Assembly (NCBI GenBank): GCA_033675265.1
Contig: JAUJYZ010000021.1
Coordinates: forward strand, 62,001 to 126,000
Length of the DNA stretch: 64,000 nt
DNA from: Actinostola sp. cb2023
Taxonomy: Eukaryota > Cnidaria > Anthozoa > Actiniaria > Actinostolidae
Direction: 5' to 3'
In this document: one piece after another, positions 20,992 to 33,381 of the stretch
Layout: each line of letters opens with the position of its first letter
How positions within the stretch are numbered: position 1 is the stretch's first letter
Made by a program: the position numbers and the translations under genes
The notes under the pieces: generated by a model
What the model saw: the letters and a program-made list of their open reading frames with translations, nothing else
Databases searched by the model: none
What the model was told of the DNA's origin: nothing

Positions 20992-23900
20992 TCACTGCGT
21001 TGCGATGACTGGAATCACTCTGACATCTTCTTTGGTTTCATCATCACCTTCATCAATCTCGTACTTGCCAAAGTACTCCTTTAAAGAAAGACAATCAATA
21101 AAATAGTTAGACTTCCCGCAAGCAATTCCTATGTATGTTTTCCAAAATAATATTAATTCTCTTTTCCATGCTTCTCTCTGCATTCGTTGACTTTATTTTT
21201 TTTACCGCACGCGACCCGTTTCATTGATTGGGTCCCCTGTGGTGAATGACGTCACTACCACTGTGACATCACTACCACAGGAAACCCAATGCGCGCGTGA
21301 AGTCAGTGAAAAGAAAGAAATATGTTGTAGGCGACGAAAAAATATAGTAATAGACTCGTGTCAAATCTAATATCAAATAGTTTAATCCTTTATCAAACAG
21401 TTCATTCCTCGTCGTTAGTACTAGTTTTACCTTGTATTTATAATCATTAAGCTCTTCCTCTAGTACAGCAAATGTCTTCCCCAGACCACTGACGGGTGAC
21501 TGAAACTCACGGTCATCACTCGTGAGGATTTCTGGGTAACTTTGTCTCAAATGATGACGTAACTGAATGAAGACGTCAGCGTATTTGTTGTCTGGACCGC
21601 TGTCCGACCGCTCCTTCATTTCGTCTAAGCAGGCTCTCAGACTGAATCTGTCACAAAACCAGCGCTGAAATTAAATATACGAATAGATATTGTTATAGTG
21701 TGAGTATTCAAGTGATCGGCTAGCGCTATCCACTCTTTGAACAATGGATGTCGCTGTGAATGCTACCCAGAAGTCTTCGTATTCCACGCGCAGAAACGAG
21801 GTCTGGTGACAAAAACTTTTTAAAATGACCATATTTCTTTGGTTGTCGACCTGTACTTAGTCCATATTGAGTTTTCTACCAAATATTTCCAACATATATT
21901 TTTTTCCCTGACCTCGCTTACGTGCGCAAAGAATTCTGGGAAAATACGCGAACGTCCATCCGTTCTTACAATCATGCGCGCGCCGATAAAGTGTCAAAGA
22001 AAACCGCTGAATAAAACGTGGGCTCAGAGACATGCGCGCTCATTTCTCACCGTTTTTAGTGTTTGCTCGAGCGGCAACAAGTTATTACGTTAGCACGCGC
22101 AGCAACTCAGAATGATTGGTTGGTAGACTATGATGTCATAAAGACGATTCTGATAGTTTTTGATCAGATTTTACACACTTTTCATTCGTGAAAGTTGTTG
22201 CTATAAATTCAAGGAAATATTCATCATTTCATTCAGTTCAAAATGTCCTCTGTAGATCGAAGAGATAATGAATGTCATCATGAAAACGCTCAAAGTCTGT
22301 GAGTTCCACGTCGACTCCACCTTCACTGTTTTTAACAATCTGTTCGTTTTTCTAGAAATTGACTCCATCAGAAATGGATTTTTCTAAACCAGTAGTTTGG
22401 GTGCCATGGAGGGCCTGGGTCAGAGGAATCAAGACTCGTGACGTCATATTTAAATGGCAAGATCCTTTGAAACTGATCTCTTCTTTAAACTCGGGTATAG
22501 ACCCTTTTAATAAATCCCACAATGCATGATTTTCCGCGCTTGACGTCAAACTTATTCTTTTGAATTCTTTTCAAAATATACAAAGACTGAAAACAATGAA
22601 GGAAAATGAATGGAATTCAAAAGAATAAATTTGACATCAAGCACGGAAAATCATGCATTGTGGGATTTATTAAAAGGGTCTCTAGGAGAGGTAGAAGACG
22701 CTCAACGAATTAAGAAATACAACAACACGTGATGGGAACAATAACAAGAACCGATGAACAGGTATCATTATTACAACATACAGTCATTCTCGAAAAGGTT
22801 GTCCAGATGAAAAGACTACAATACTACAATAAAGTCACGTGATTCATTATGTTTTCAATTTCCTCGCGTGGAATTTCAATTTGAGATGCAGAAGTACACG
22901 GCATTGTGAGAACTGAATGTAATGCCGCTGGTATCAACTCGCAGTTCCGCGCGCAGAAATTGAAAACATAATGAATCACGTGACTTTATTGTAGTATTGT
23001 AGTTTTTTCATCTGGACAACTTTTATGACGATGATGGTCATGATGATGATGATGGTGTTGGTGTTTGTAATGATGGAAATGCCAGATGATGATGATAATT
23101 ATTTATTTTATTTGTATTTATTTCTAATTATATAATTATTATGATACCGGATTACCGAATTATGGTGATGATACTATAATGATACCAGATGATGACGACG
23201 ATTACAATGATAATGATACCAGATGATGATGACGATAACAATGATAATGATGCCGGATGCTGATGATGATGATGATAATGATATTCATAATGTCATTTCA
23301 AGCCCAAAGTACAGAGTTCCAGTATGCAGTGGCTAAAAACGAAGTTTCTCCGCAAAAAAATCCCGCTGCAGTCGATACGTCTCAAAAGATGACGTGACAA
23401 AGATTTGAATCATATAACGTGACCTGTCACGCAACTCCAAACAAGGTATGATAATACGTGACAAAGCTGACGTGATAACACGTGCTTACAAGTGCTTTTG
23501 TGTTGAATCGACTTAGAAAACAAGTGGAGATCAGTTTCACAATAATGTAGGTTGTTACGCCGGCGATGGTCACGCCCACGATGGTCACGCCCACGATGGT
23601 CACGCCCAGGTACGTAAAACAATTAAACTGGCTTTTCTTGATTATATTATTTTGCTCAGAAACCAAAATCAACGTTTTTCCTTTAGTTTGCCTCGCAACC
23701 CGCGCGTCCACTTCGCATGGTGACACACGCTGACCAGTACAACCAAGTAGCGACAAGAAGACCAAAGGTTTTAGCTTCTTTACGTCACAATCAGTGCAGA
23801 AGAGGCGTGATGCTCGCAGGAGAAGAAAAGAACGTGTTTTTAGTGACGTTTAAGATGAAAACTCTTGTCCTTCTACACGAACAGTACGTCAGTGTGCATG

Positions 23901-26900
23901 TGATGTCGAGAGAGATCTACGGAGTTGCGTAGCAGTTCCTTCCTGGTGCTAGATAGCGCTGTCGTTAGACAGAAACCAGTAGACTATATATAGACATGAT
24001 GTTAGCAATTTTATAAACAAGCTTTGTTGGTAGTGATTTCAATATTAAAATATAATGTCATTTCATGTACATGAAAAATTGTGGTGCTAAAATAAAATAT
24101 GTCTATGTCTACCTGTAAGCCAATGGAGTCATCTAGGTTAATATAACTCCACCACCACCCTGACGGGATATACAACATCTCCCCAGGCTTCTGGACACAC
24201 TCCAAAGGCTGACGGTCAGCATGCAAGTGAGGCTGTGTATAGGCCCACCACGTGAAAGGGTCTGACGACTGGTCGTTCTGAATACTGTACTTGTTATGTA
24301 CGACCCCTGTTATTACAAAATGGGTCAGTTAGTCAACAAGACCCGTTTTGAGAACACAGACTTCATATATATAGTTATAACTTTACTATTTGTTAGAGAT
24401 GTAGAGTTTGTTAGGCTTTGATGGAAATTAGATTGTAATTATTGTTGTTAGAGATTTTATCTTAGATTTAATTATTAATTTCTTTACTATTTAATCATTT
24501 TACTTATTTAACTTTAAAGTTGCATTTGTATTTGCGCTATATAAATATTAAATTATTATAATTATCATTAAATTATTAATTATTATAATAAAAATAACTT
24601 AACATTTAAAAATGTTATAAAAATGTTTTTACAAAAACAAACAGTAAAAAAAAATTTAAAAAAAAATCAGTGCAGCGAAGAATCGAACCCGGGCACGTGT
24701 GCTTCTAACGCGCGCTGCATTAACAGCGCGAGCCACGGGACCATAGTAATTTGCACAACAATAGACAGTCCATTCACAAGATACACTAGGTTATTTTGCC
24801 CTCCAAATCAATAAGCGTGCACGATAGCCTAGTGGTGCGGGGCAGTTATTTAGTGGGACTAGGATCCGACTGTTCCCTCCCTCTTTGATCACTAAGCTGA
24901 TTGGTGTAATGCCCGGATAGCGCGGATGAGGTAGAATTCTTCATCCTATACGTAACATACGGTGACTCAGCATAATGTCTGGGAGTATGGCCCTTTTTTG
25001 GATAAATTACATAAGATTATTGTAAATAATTATTATTACTCGGGCACTTCCGAAGCAAGCCCGAGTTATAAAATGCGTTTTTCGGTAGTCGTCGTCGTCG
25101 TAGTCCGGTCAAAGAATGACGAAAGTATGCGACGTATTTAATCGTATCGAGTTTCAAGATTACTCAGCAGATAAGAAAAAAACAAACGACACACAGGACT
25201 CAAGTAGATTTGAATCTTAGTTTTGAAAGCAGCTGTAGATCTTCAAGCTATTAAAGGTCAGGATTCTAGTTCATCGTTCAATGACTAGAAGTGGTAGAAG
25301 GACTAGAAGCTCGCTTAAAATATATTTAACAAAAACAAACGTGAGGGCGTTATCAGAACCATCTGACCTATGCAACCTCAAGACGTATCATGTACATACT
25401 CACCCGCCACATGGTCTCCCTCGTCACTCAACTGTCACTGATTGTCATGACGTCAGAGAAATGATATTGTATTGAAGAAGATGTCCTTGTTTTATTCGAG
25501 ATAGGGTTTTCTTCGAGTTACGAACTTCGAGTTACGAACTTCGAGTTACGGATTTTCGAGTTACGCGCTCGGACACACCCATAATTTATAGCCAACGCCC
25601 ACTTTGACATTTACGCGTAACTCGATGACAAACATCGGTGAAATCAAAATGGAGTTACGTAACTCGAAGTCAACGAAGCGAAACTTTATTTTCGAGTTAC
25701 GCGTTAACTCCGTAACTCGATCCTAAAACTCGACAAACACGTTTTCGAGTTACGTACTACATATATATGCAATAAAATATGCAACTTTCATATTTTTACT
25801 TTTTTATTTATTAATATATTATTATTATCAAAGTAGCTTACACGGGCTGATATACGAAAATACGCTATTTTGTCTTGTATAGTTGACATTTTAGCATTGA
25901 ATATTTAATACCTCTTCTACGCCAGGGGCGGATCCAGGGGGAGGGTTCTGGGGGTTGCAACCCCCCCTATGGATATTTTTTTAATACCGCTTGTATAGAT
26001 ATGTCTGTCCGTAGGTCTCTCTTGCACTTTCAGTTCTCTCCCTCGTAAGAATAATATAATTCATTCATACTGTTTACACGACCGTTCGACTTCGAGGCCG
26101 GTTTGACTGATAACAGAAAGAACCTGCCGTTTTAGCGTCAAAAACGTATGTGAAGCCTTCATACTTGTAAGCTCACCCAAGAAGACTCTTCCAAGCATCT
26201 TTGTTGGATGTCCAATAAAGTCAAAATTTTACTGAAAATTGAGTTTTGTTGTGTTAATAAAACAACTCCAGATCTCTAAAAATTGCATTTTAGAGCTTGT
26301 AGATTTCAAAATTTTCTGGGGGGGCATGCCCCCACACCCCCCTAGTACTTCGCGGCTTTGCCGCTCACACAACACAACGGCCACAACACAAGTTTGACAA
26401 AAACCTGGATCCGCCCCTGTACGCAGATGTTTATATATTGACAGTTGAAAGGAATATTTGCTACACTGATGGGAAAACGAAACTCCTATTACTGCGATTC
26501 TCAGTATTATGCGAACTCAGGCATTTAAGCAGTTGGCTTGTAATTTGGTTTTTCGAAGAATGTATTTAGTTTTGAATTTGTTTGAGTTTTGAATTTTATT
26601 GACAGAAGCGAAAAACCAAGTTCCAGCCGCCCGACTGTTTGAATGTCTGAGTTCGCATAATACTGAGAATCGCAGTATTAAATTAAAGCTTTGGTATTCA
26701 TGTCACTATATAATATGAAAAATATTAAGCCTAGATTTGTTGAGCTGAACCGGTTCGCTGTAGTTAATTGTTGATTCCTTGCTAGATAACCATTGGCATA
26801 TGGCCAGGTTACAAATAGTATATGGGATATATCAGGCTACTGTATTCATTAAATAAATTGTAACGGCTTCCAGTGCGCATTAATTATATAGAACGGAATC

Positions 26901-29900
26901 TTAAGACTCACACGCAGTACGACTCCGAAATACTTATACTTGAGCTATGCACTGCCGACTCACGAATGTTGTGTAAGAGATCTAGATATTCATCTATTCG
27001 GCATGCATATCTGCTGTTTATCTATCTACCGTAGAATTCCGATATAGTAACGGACCCCGTTACTTTCGAATTTAGCAGGCCAATTAAGGGGCAGTTACTT
27101 TCGGGTAGCCGTTACTATCGGATGGTTAAAACGTTTGCAAACACAAAACAACCCCCCTTTGCTACCCTGACAAAACAGAACAAGATACATATTATGTCGA
27201 AAGGTCATCCACATGCTAAATTATACGATATTTATTCACAACAATCTACAAGATTATAAAGTAAACTGTAACAAATACTGGTATACTATACAGGTTGTCA
27301 GGCTGAACTGGTTCTTATATTATATGCTTAATTGGCTAAATTTCAGCCTGGAGGTTCTTAATCCGCAGTTTCTGTATGAAAATCGTCAGTCAAAAACATT
27401 ATTAATGGTACAGTATAAACTGATTGAATGTAAAAAAAAACAAGACGCTCAATGAGCGTTTACTCGGGCATTGTGAAAAGGCAAATTTCAGTTGCGTGAG
27501 GAAGAACCTGAAAATGATTGCCAGTTAGTTGAAGAAAAAGCATATTCATATCTATTTTTTGGTGTGCATGGACGTACTATCACAAGCAACAAACATGGCA
27601 TAGCGAGATCTTACATGGTTTATTGTATTCAATTCATGATTATTGACATTCAGCTTAACTTGTACTCTGGCTTCAGATATATTTACAAAGGTATCTATAG
27701 CACTTAGTCTATTTTCAGTCAAACTTGCTTGTTCACCTTGATCGTTGGCCATGACGGTATGAAGGTGATAACGACGGTATATGCACTCCGTTAAAACTCT
27801 CTCTTTGATATAGAAAAATACTATTTTTAACAGCATGAACACAATAAAAAATATAAACAGAATGTAAACAAGGATTGACTTCATTTTCGCCTCAGATTTG
27901 TGTTCTTCTTGATGCCATTTCAAAGTTGTTTTCTCACCTTTGGATTTGTCCATTTTGGAATCACACTTCTGAATCAGTACATCTGGCTTCAAGTTGTGGT
28001 ATACATGCTTGGCTAGGCAGTACTCAGTTGAGTTCACATTTAAGTCAACATTAGAGTTCATTTGTATTATAGTTCTTGAGTTCATTTGATTTGCTTTTGA
28101 GCTTGAATTCAATTGATTACCTTTGGACTTTGAGTTCAATTGATTTCCTTTTGATGAGTTCATGTAAAGGCCCTTTCGAAAACGCTCAACATCTTTTAGA
28201 GTGGGCCCACACGAATCGGCGTATGCGTTTGTATGTGGCTTGCCTTGAATACAACATAATTTCACTTCTGCACAAGCCAACTGCTTCTTTCAATTCTAGT
28301 CTTCGAATACGATGACTTAGCAATATCTCAGTATCTGCCCTGAGCGAACAATAACTATTTGACACGTTTGTGACGATATTAATATATGCAACCTCAAGTG
28401 ACCTCAAGTACGTTAAATATGTAATACAGACATACCTACACGAATCTCGTCACGCAACTCTCATTGTCATATTAAATACCCGACTATACGCTCATTGAGC
28501 GTCTTCTTCTTCAACAGATCCCTAATCTCTAATGACGTTTTGATTTTGATTGTATTTTTGCCGTTCACTGACTTGTTTTCAGCGTTTTTTCAGTAGATTT
28601 TGTTTAGATAGCTAATATCGCTTTGCTTGCTGCCTGACTGTCGTCACGCGCTAAACTGAAACTCCGGAAATACTTCGCATACTCGTCATTTTGAAGCCGA
28701 AAAAACTACTAAAACCGAAATCCGCATTTTCTAACTCGGGCGGCCTGCGGCCTGGGCCCGAGTAATAATTTGATAAACAAAAAATGTACGTAACTCGAAA
28801 ACGTGTTTGTCGAGTTTTAGGATCGGAGTTAACGCGTAACTCGAAAATAAAGTTTCGCTTCGTTGACTTCGAGTTACGTAACTTGATTTTGATTTCACCG
28901 ATGTTTGTCATCGAGTTACGCGTAAATGTCAAAGTGGGCGTTGGCTATAAATTATGGGTGTGTCCGAGCGCGTAACTCGAAAATCCGTAACTCGAAGTTC
29001 GTAACTCGAAGTTCGTAACTCGAAGAAAACCCTCCCTCGTTTTATTCGACGTTCGAACCGTAACTCGAACCCGAACTCGAACTCGATTCCAAACTCGACG
29101 TTTCGGGCATCTGAAGCTAGAGAGGGGGCCTTTACACGAACTCGTCAAAATCAAATCAATTGAACTCAAAGTCAAAAGGTAATCAAATGAACTCAAAGTC
29201 AAAGGCAAATCAAATGAACTCGACACATACATGTATACAGTCGATTCAGAAAACGTTGTCGGTGACCGTCCTCGCGACTACGCGACTAGACCGAACGGGA
29301 GTATGGGTAGAAATCACTGAATCAATAAATTATTCGCTCTGGAAATTTATTTTCTCATCATATTGGCAAGTAATCGAATGAATGTATGCCATCGTGTTTT
29401 ACGAAAGGAGAATAAGAGTCATTATGACTCATTTTCCGTCAAGGACGTGCCGTGCTTTGAGAACGTTCAGTTGTTGAAATACCATATTTCTAAACGCTGC
29501 CCTGAAGAACTGTCGCCAGCTACAAACAGTCACTTCCCAATGGGTTACTTTGGGGAGACGAACAAGAGGTTTTCTATCTCTACTGTGGAATCCAAACCAC
29601 TCGCCAGCGTAGGTCTTCACTCATTGTTTACTGTAAGCTCGAGGCATGGCTAATCAATATGCACCTACCCGCTTCCCGCTTCGGTGATTTCTTATTATTA
29701 CCGTAGTATTTCTACCCATACTCCCGTTCGGTCTAGTCGCATAGTCGTGAGGCCGGTCACCGACAACGTTTTCTGAATCGACTGTATACATAGTCTCCCT
29801 CGTCACGCAACTGTCAGTCATTGTCAGGTCTCTCCTCACGCAACTGACATTGTCCTTGTCATAAGCCCGAGTGTACGCTCATTGAGCGTCTTGTTAGTCG

Positions 29901-30603
29901 GGCTTCCTGTGGAAGCCCCGACTCTAAAAATGCAGGCCGTTCTTCTTCTTCGTCGTCTTTGACCTCAAATCGACATGTCACATTACAGGCGTTCCTTGTT
30001 TGTTGGCGCGGGGATTGGGGCGAGAGGAATGGCTTCTTCAACACGAGACATCAGTTGGCCTCTTTCTTCACAAACAAATCAGATTGCTCTGTTTTAATCG
30101 CACTGCGATATCTATATTTAGTTCAAATAGGCTATATGAGTTAGAAGCCCCACTTCACGCTAGTAGAGCGTCAGGCTATTAAACGTCGAGCTAAAGCCGA
30201 AGGAGACATAAAGTCTGGCCAAGAAAGATTACAAAGCACAAACCAATCAGGGAAAGCACCGGAGGTCAAGGGGCCAAAATATAAGTATTTTCTCGTCTAA
30301 ATCAAAATTTAGATTGAAACAGGACGCTCTAGTAGCGTGAAGACGGGCTATTAACGTTTTTACTGATATACTGTAAAGTTCGCAGTACTGAAATTGCAAG
30401 GAAAGCATGTTCTATCGAGCTCGAGTCATGCAACGACGAGCAACCAAAAACTGTTTCAATCGCACTGAAAATCGCACTATAAGATATCTATATTTAGTTC
30501 AAATAGGTTACATTTCATTTAGAAGCCCGACTTCACGCTAGAAGAGCGTCTAGTTACTCGGGCCCAGGCCGCAGGCCGCCCGAGTTAGAAAATGCGGATT
30601 TCG

Positions 30604-30638
<35 letters not shown>

Positions 30639-33345
30639 TTTGTTCGGCTTCAAAATGACGAGTATGCGACGTATTTAATCGTATCCGGAGTTTCAAGATT
30701 ACTCCGCAGATTTGAAAAGATAAAGGAGACACAGGACTCAAGTAGATTATGAATCTTAGTTTTGAAAGCAGCTGTAGATCTTCAAGCTATTAAAAGGTCA
30801 GGATTCTAGTTCATCGTTCAATGACTAGAAGTGGTAAAAGGACTAGAAGCTCGCTTAAAATATTTTTTTTTTTAAACAAACGCGAGGCCGTTATCGGAAC
30901 CATCTGACCTATGCAACCTCAAGACGTATCATGTTCGTACTCACCGGACTAATAGTCTCCCTCGTCACTCAACTGTCACTGATTGTCATGACGTCAGAGA
31001 AATTATATTGTATTGAAGAAGATGTCCTTGTTTTATTCGACGTTCGAACCGTAACTCGAACCCGAACTCGATTCCAAACTCGACGTTTCGGGATCTGAAG
31101 CTAGAGAGGGGGCCTTTACACAAACTCATCAAAATCAAATCAATTGAACTCAAAGTCAAAAGGTAATCAAATGAACTCAAAGGCAAATCAAATGAACTCG
31201 ACACATACATGTATATACATAGTCTCCCTCGTCACGCAACTGTCAGTCATTGTCAGGTCTCTCCTCGCGCAGCTGACATTGTCCTTGTTCTTCAACCAAC
31301 TGGCATTCATTTTCAAGTACTTCCTCGAACAACTGACATTTTCCTTTTCACAATGCCCGAGTGAACGCTCATTGAGCGTCTTGTTGTATTTATTGTAAGC
31401 TTGAGTTTTTCAAATATTTATATATTTGCTATTCAAGAATTATTTAAATTTTAAAATAAAAAATAAAAAATTACCGGCATTCATCTCTTTTGAGTCCCAG
31501 CCGTGACACGTTTTTTTTTTCATTCTTTCTTTTGTTCATTTTGTTTTTGTTTTGTTTTTGCTGGTTTGTTTTCTTTTTTGGAATTGTTTACATATTTCTT
31601 CTTTTTTTGTTAAAAAAAAATTGTAAAAAAGTCAGTATATTGATAAGCTTTCAACCGGCCTAGGTATAGATACGGCAATAAAGGAGTTACGACATCTGAC
31701 CTGGGGGAAAGAATACATCTGGATGATAGAGCCCCCATCGTTTATGTCCCTGGACCAAAGCGCTCCATAAAGAACCATTAAGGACTTCTACTCGCCAGTG
31801 GGTCCCAGACCTCTTAGGTTCCATTTGAAATGACAGCTGAGGAGGCCTGATGTCCGAGTCGACTATCTAATGAGTCATATGAACGTCATACTGTAAGACA
31901 TAACGAATACTTCACGAACGCTGCACGAACACATCACGGGTAAATCACGAACACGTTACGAATACGATACATTCACAACACGCTAAAAACACCTACGTAA
32001 ACAAAGTATGAAAATGTATAACGAAGACATAACTAATACTTCACGAACGCTGCACGAACGCATCACGGGTAAATCACGAACACGTTACGAATACGATACA
32101 TTCACAACACGCTAAAAACACCTACGTAAACAGAGCATGAAAATGTATAACGAAGACATAACGAATACTTCACGAACGCTGCACGAACGCATCACGGGTA
32201 AATCACGAACACGTTACGAATACGATACATTCACAACACGCTAAAAACACCTACGTAAACAGAGCATGAAAATGTATAACGAAGACATAACTAATACTTC
32301 ACGAACGCTGTACGAACGCATCACGGGTAAATCACGAACACGTTACGAATACGATACATTCACAACACGCTAAAAACACCTACGTAAACAAAGTATGAAA
32401 ATGTATAACGAAGAGACATAACGAATACTTCACGAACGCTGCACGAACGCATCACGGGTAAATCACGAACACGTTACGAATACGATACATTCACAACACG
32501 CTAAAAACACCTACGTAAACAGAGTATGAAAATGTATAACGAAGACATAACTAATACTTCACGAACGCTGCACGAACGCATCACGGGTAAATCACGAACA
32601 CGTTACGAATACGATACATTCACAACACGCTAAAAACACCTACGTAAACAGAGCATGAAAATGTATAACGAAGACATAACGAATACTTCACGAACGCAGT
32701 ACGAACACATCACGGATATCATACGACATATATTGACAGCCCGATGTGATTCATGCACCGGCGAACATTTTAATACAAATCTTTACAAACCTCTAAAAAG
32801 TCGTCTTTGTCGTTAAAGAGCTGTGAGATGTTCACGTCGTTCATGAGTTCAGGGTACACTTCATGGAAATCTGTCATGTGTACTTTAGGAGGGTTTCGTA
32901 GTGAAGCCGCCATGGTCATGCGACATTCGTTCCATTGATGATACGATGATAGATCGTCCAATACATCAACCTTAATTCCTCTGAAAAGCCTGGTACCTAA
33001 CACCAGAGCCACTGTATTACGTAACAAAGTCTTTAACTAACTAAAGGGGGAAGGGTGGGGAAAGATGATACATCGTCCAATACATCACTAATTCAGTCCT
33101 CTGAAAAGCCTGGTACCTAACACCAGAACAACTGTATTACGTAACAAAGGGAGGAGGGGTGGGGTAAGGTGTCAGTGAAGCCTTTGGATGATACAGATCA
33201 TTTTCTTTACCGATTTGCTGACAGACATCCTAAAAGGTACCGACTTGGCGTCTTGTGGTCCTTTTAAATTAGAGACCTCCTAAGCGGTACCAAAACCTAA
33301 AAGGTACGACGAGCATCCCCGTTACCTGTGTATGGCATGGGAGAT

Positions 33346-33381
<36 letters not shown>

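Larger units (their letters stand above)
25500..29038. mobile_element. 3.5-kb insertion with about 255-bp inverted repeats (MULE-like)
   Basis: The outer ends AGGGTTTTCTTCGAGTTACG (25503) and its complement (ending 29033) begin inverted repeats reaching about 25757 and 28789. They are built from short CGAGTTACG repeats. The flanks carry an 11-bp direct repeat GTTTTATTCGA at 25489-25499 and 29039-29049, which fits a target-site duplication. Long inverted repeats with a 9-11-bp duplication suggest a Mutator-like foldback. It interrupts Helentron-like element 1 and itself contains other elements. Confidence 0.65.
25040..29893 (+). mobile_element. Helentron/Helitron-like element 1 (interrupted)
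   Basis: The left end TTACTCGGGC begins a short hairpin (TCGGGC...GCCCGA); the right end has the inverted GCCCGAGT, then hairpin ACGCTC-ATT-GAGCGT and terminal CTTG before T. This matches non-autonomous Helitron2/Helentron structure: short asymmetric inverted repeats, subterminal 3' hairpin and CTRR end. The interior up to 25499 aligns with element 3 (30558 onward), and resumes at 29039, with a 3.5-kb insertion between. No Rep/helicase gene is visible. Confidence 0.6.

Noticed and set aside
24666..24742. Functional tRNA gene
   Set aside because: B box is good, but the acceptor stem does not pair and the T stem has a mismatch; kept only as a tRNA-like repeat.
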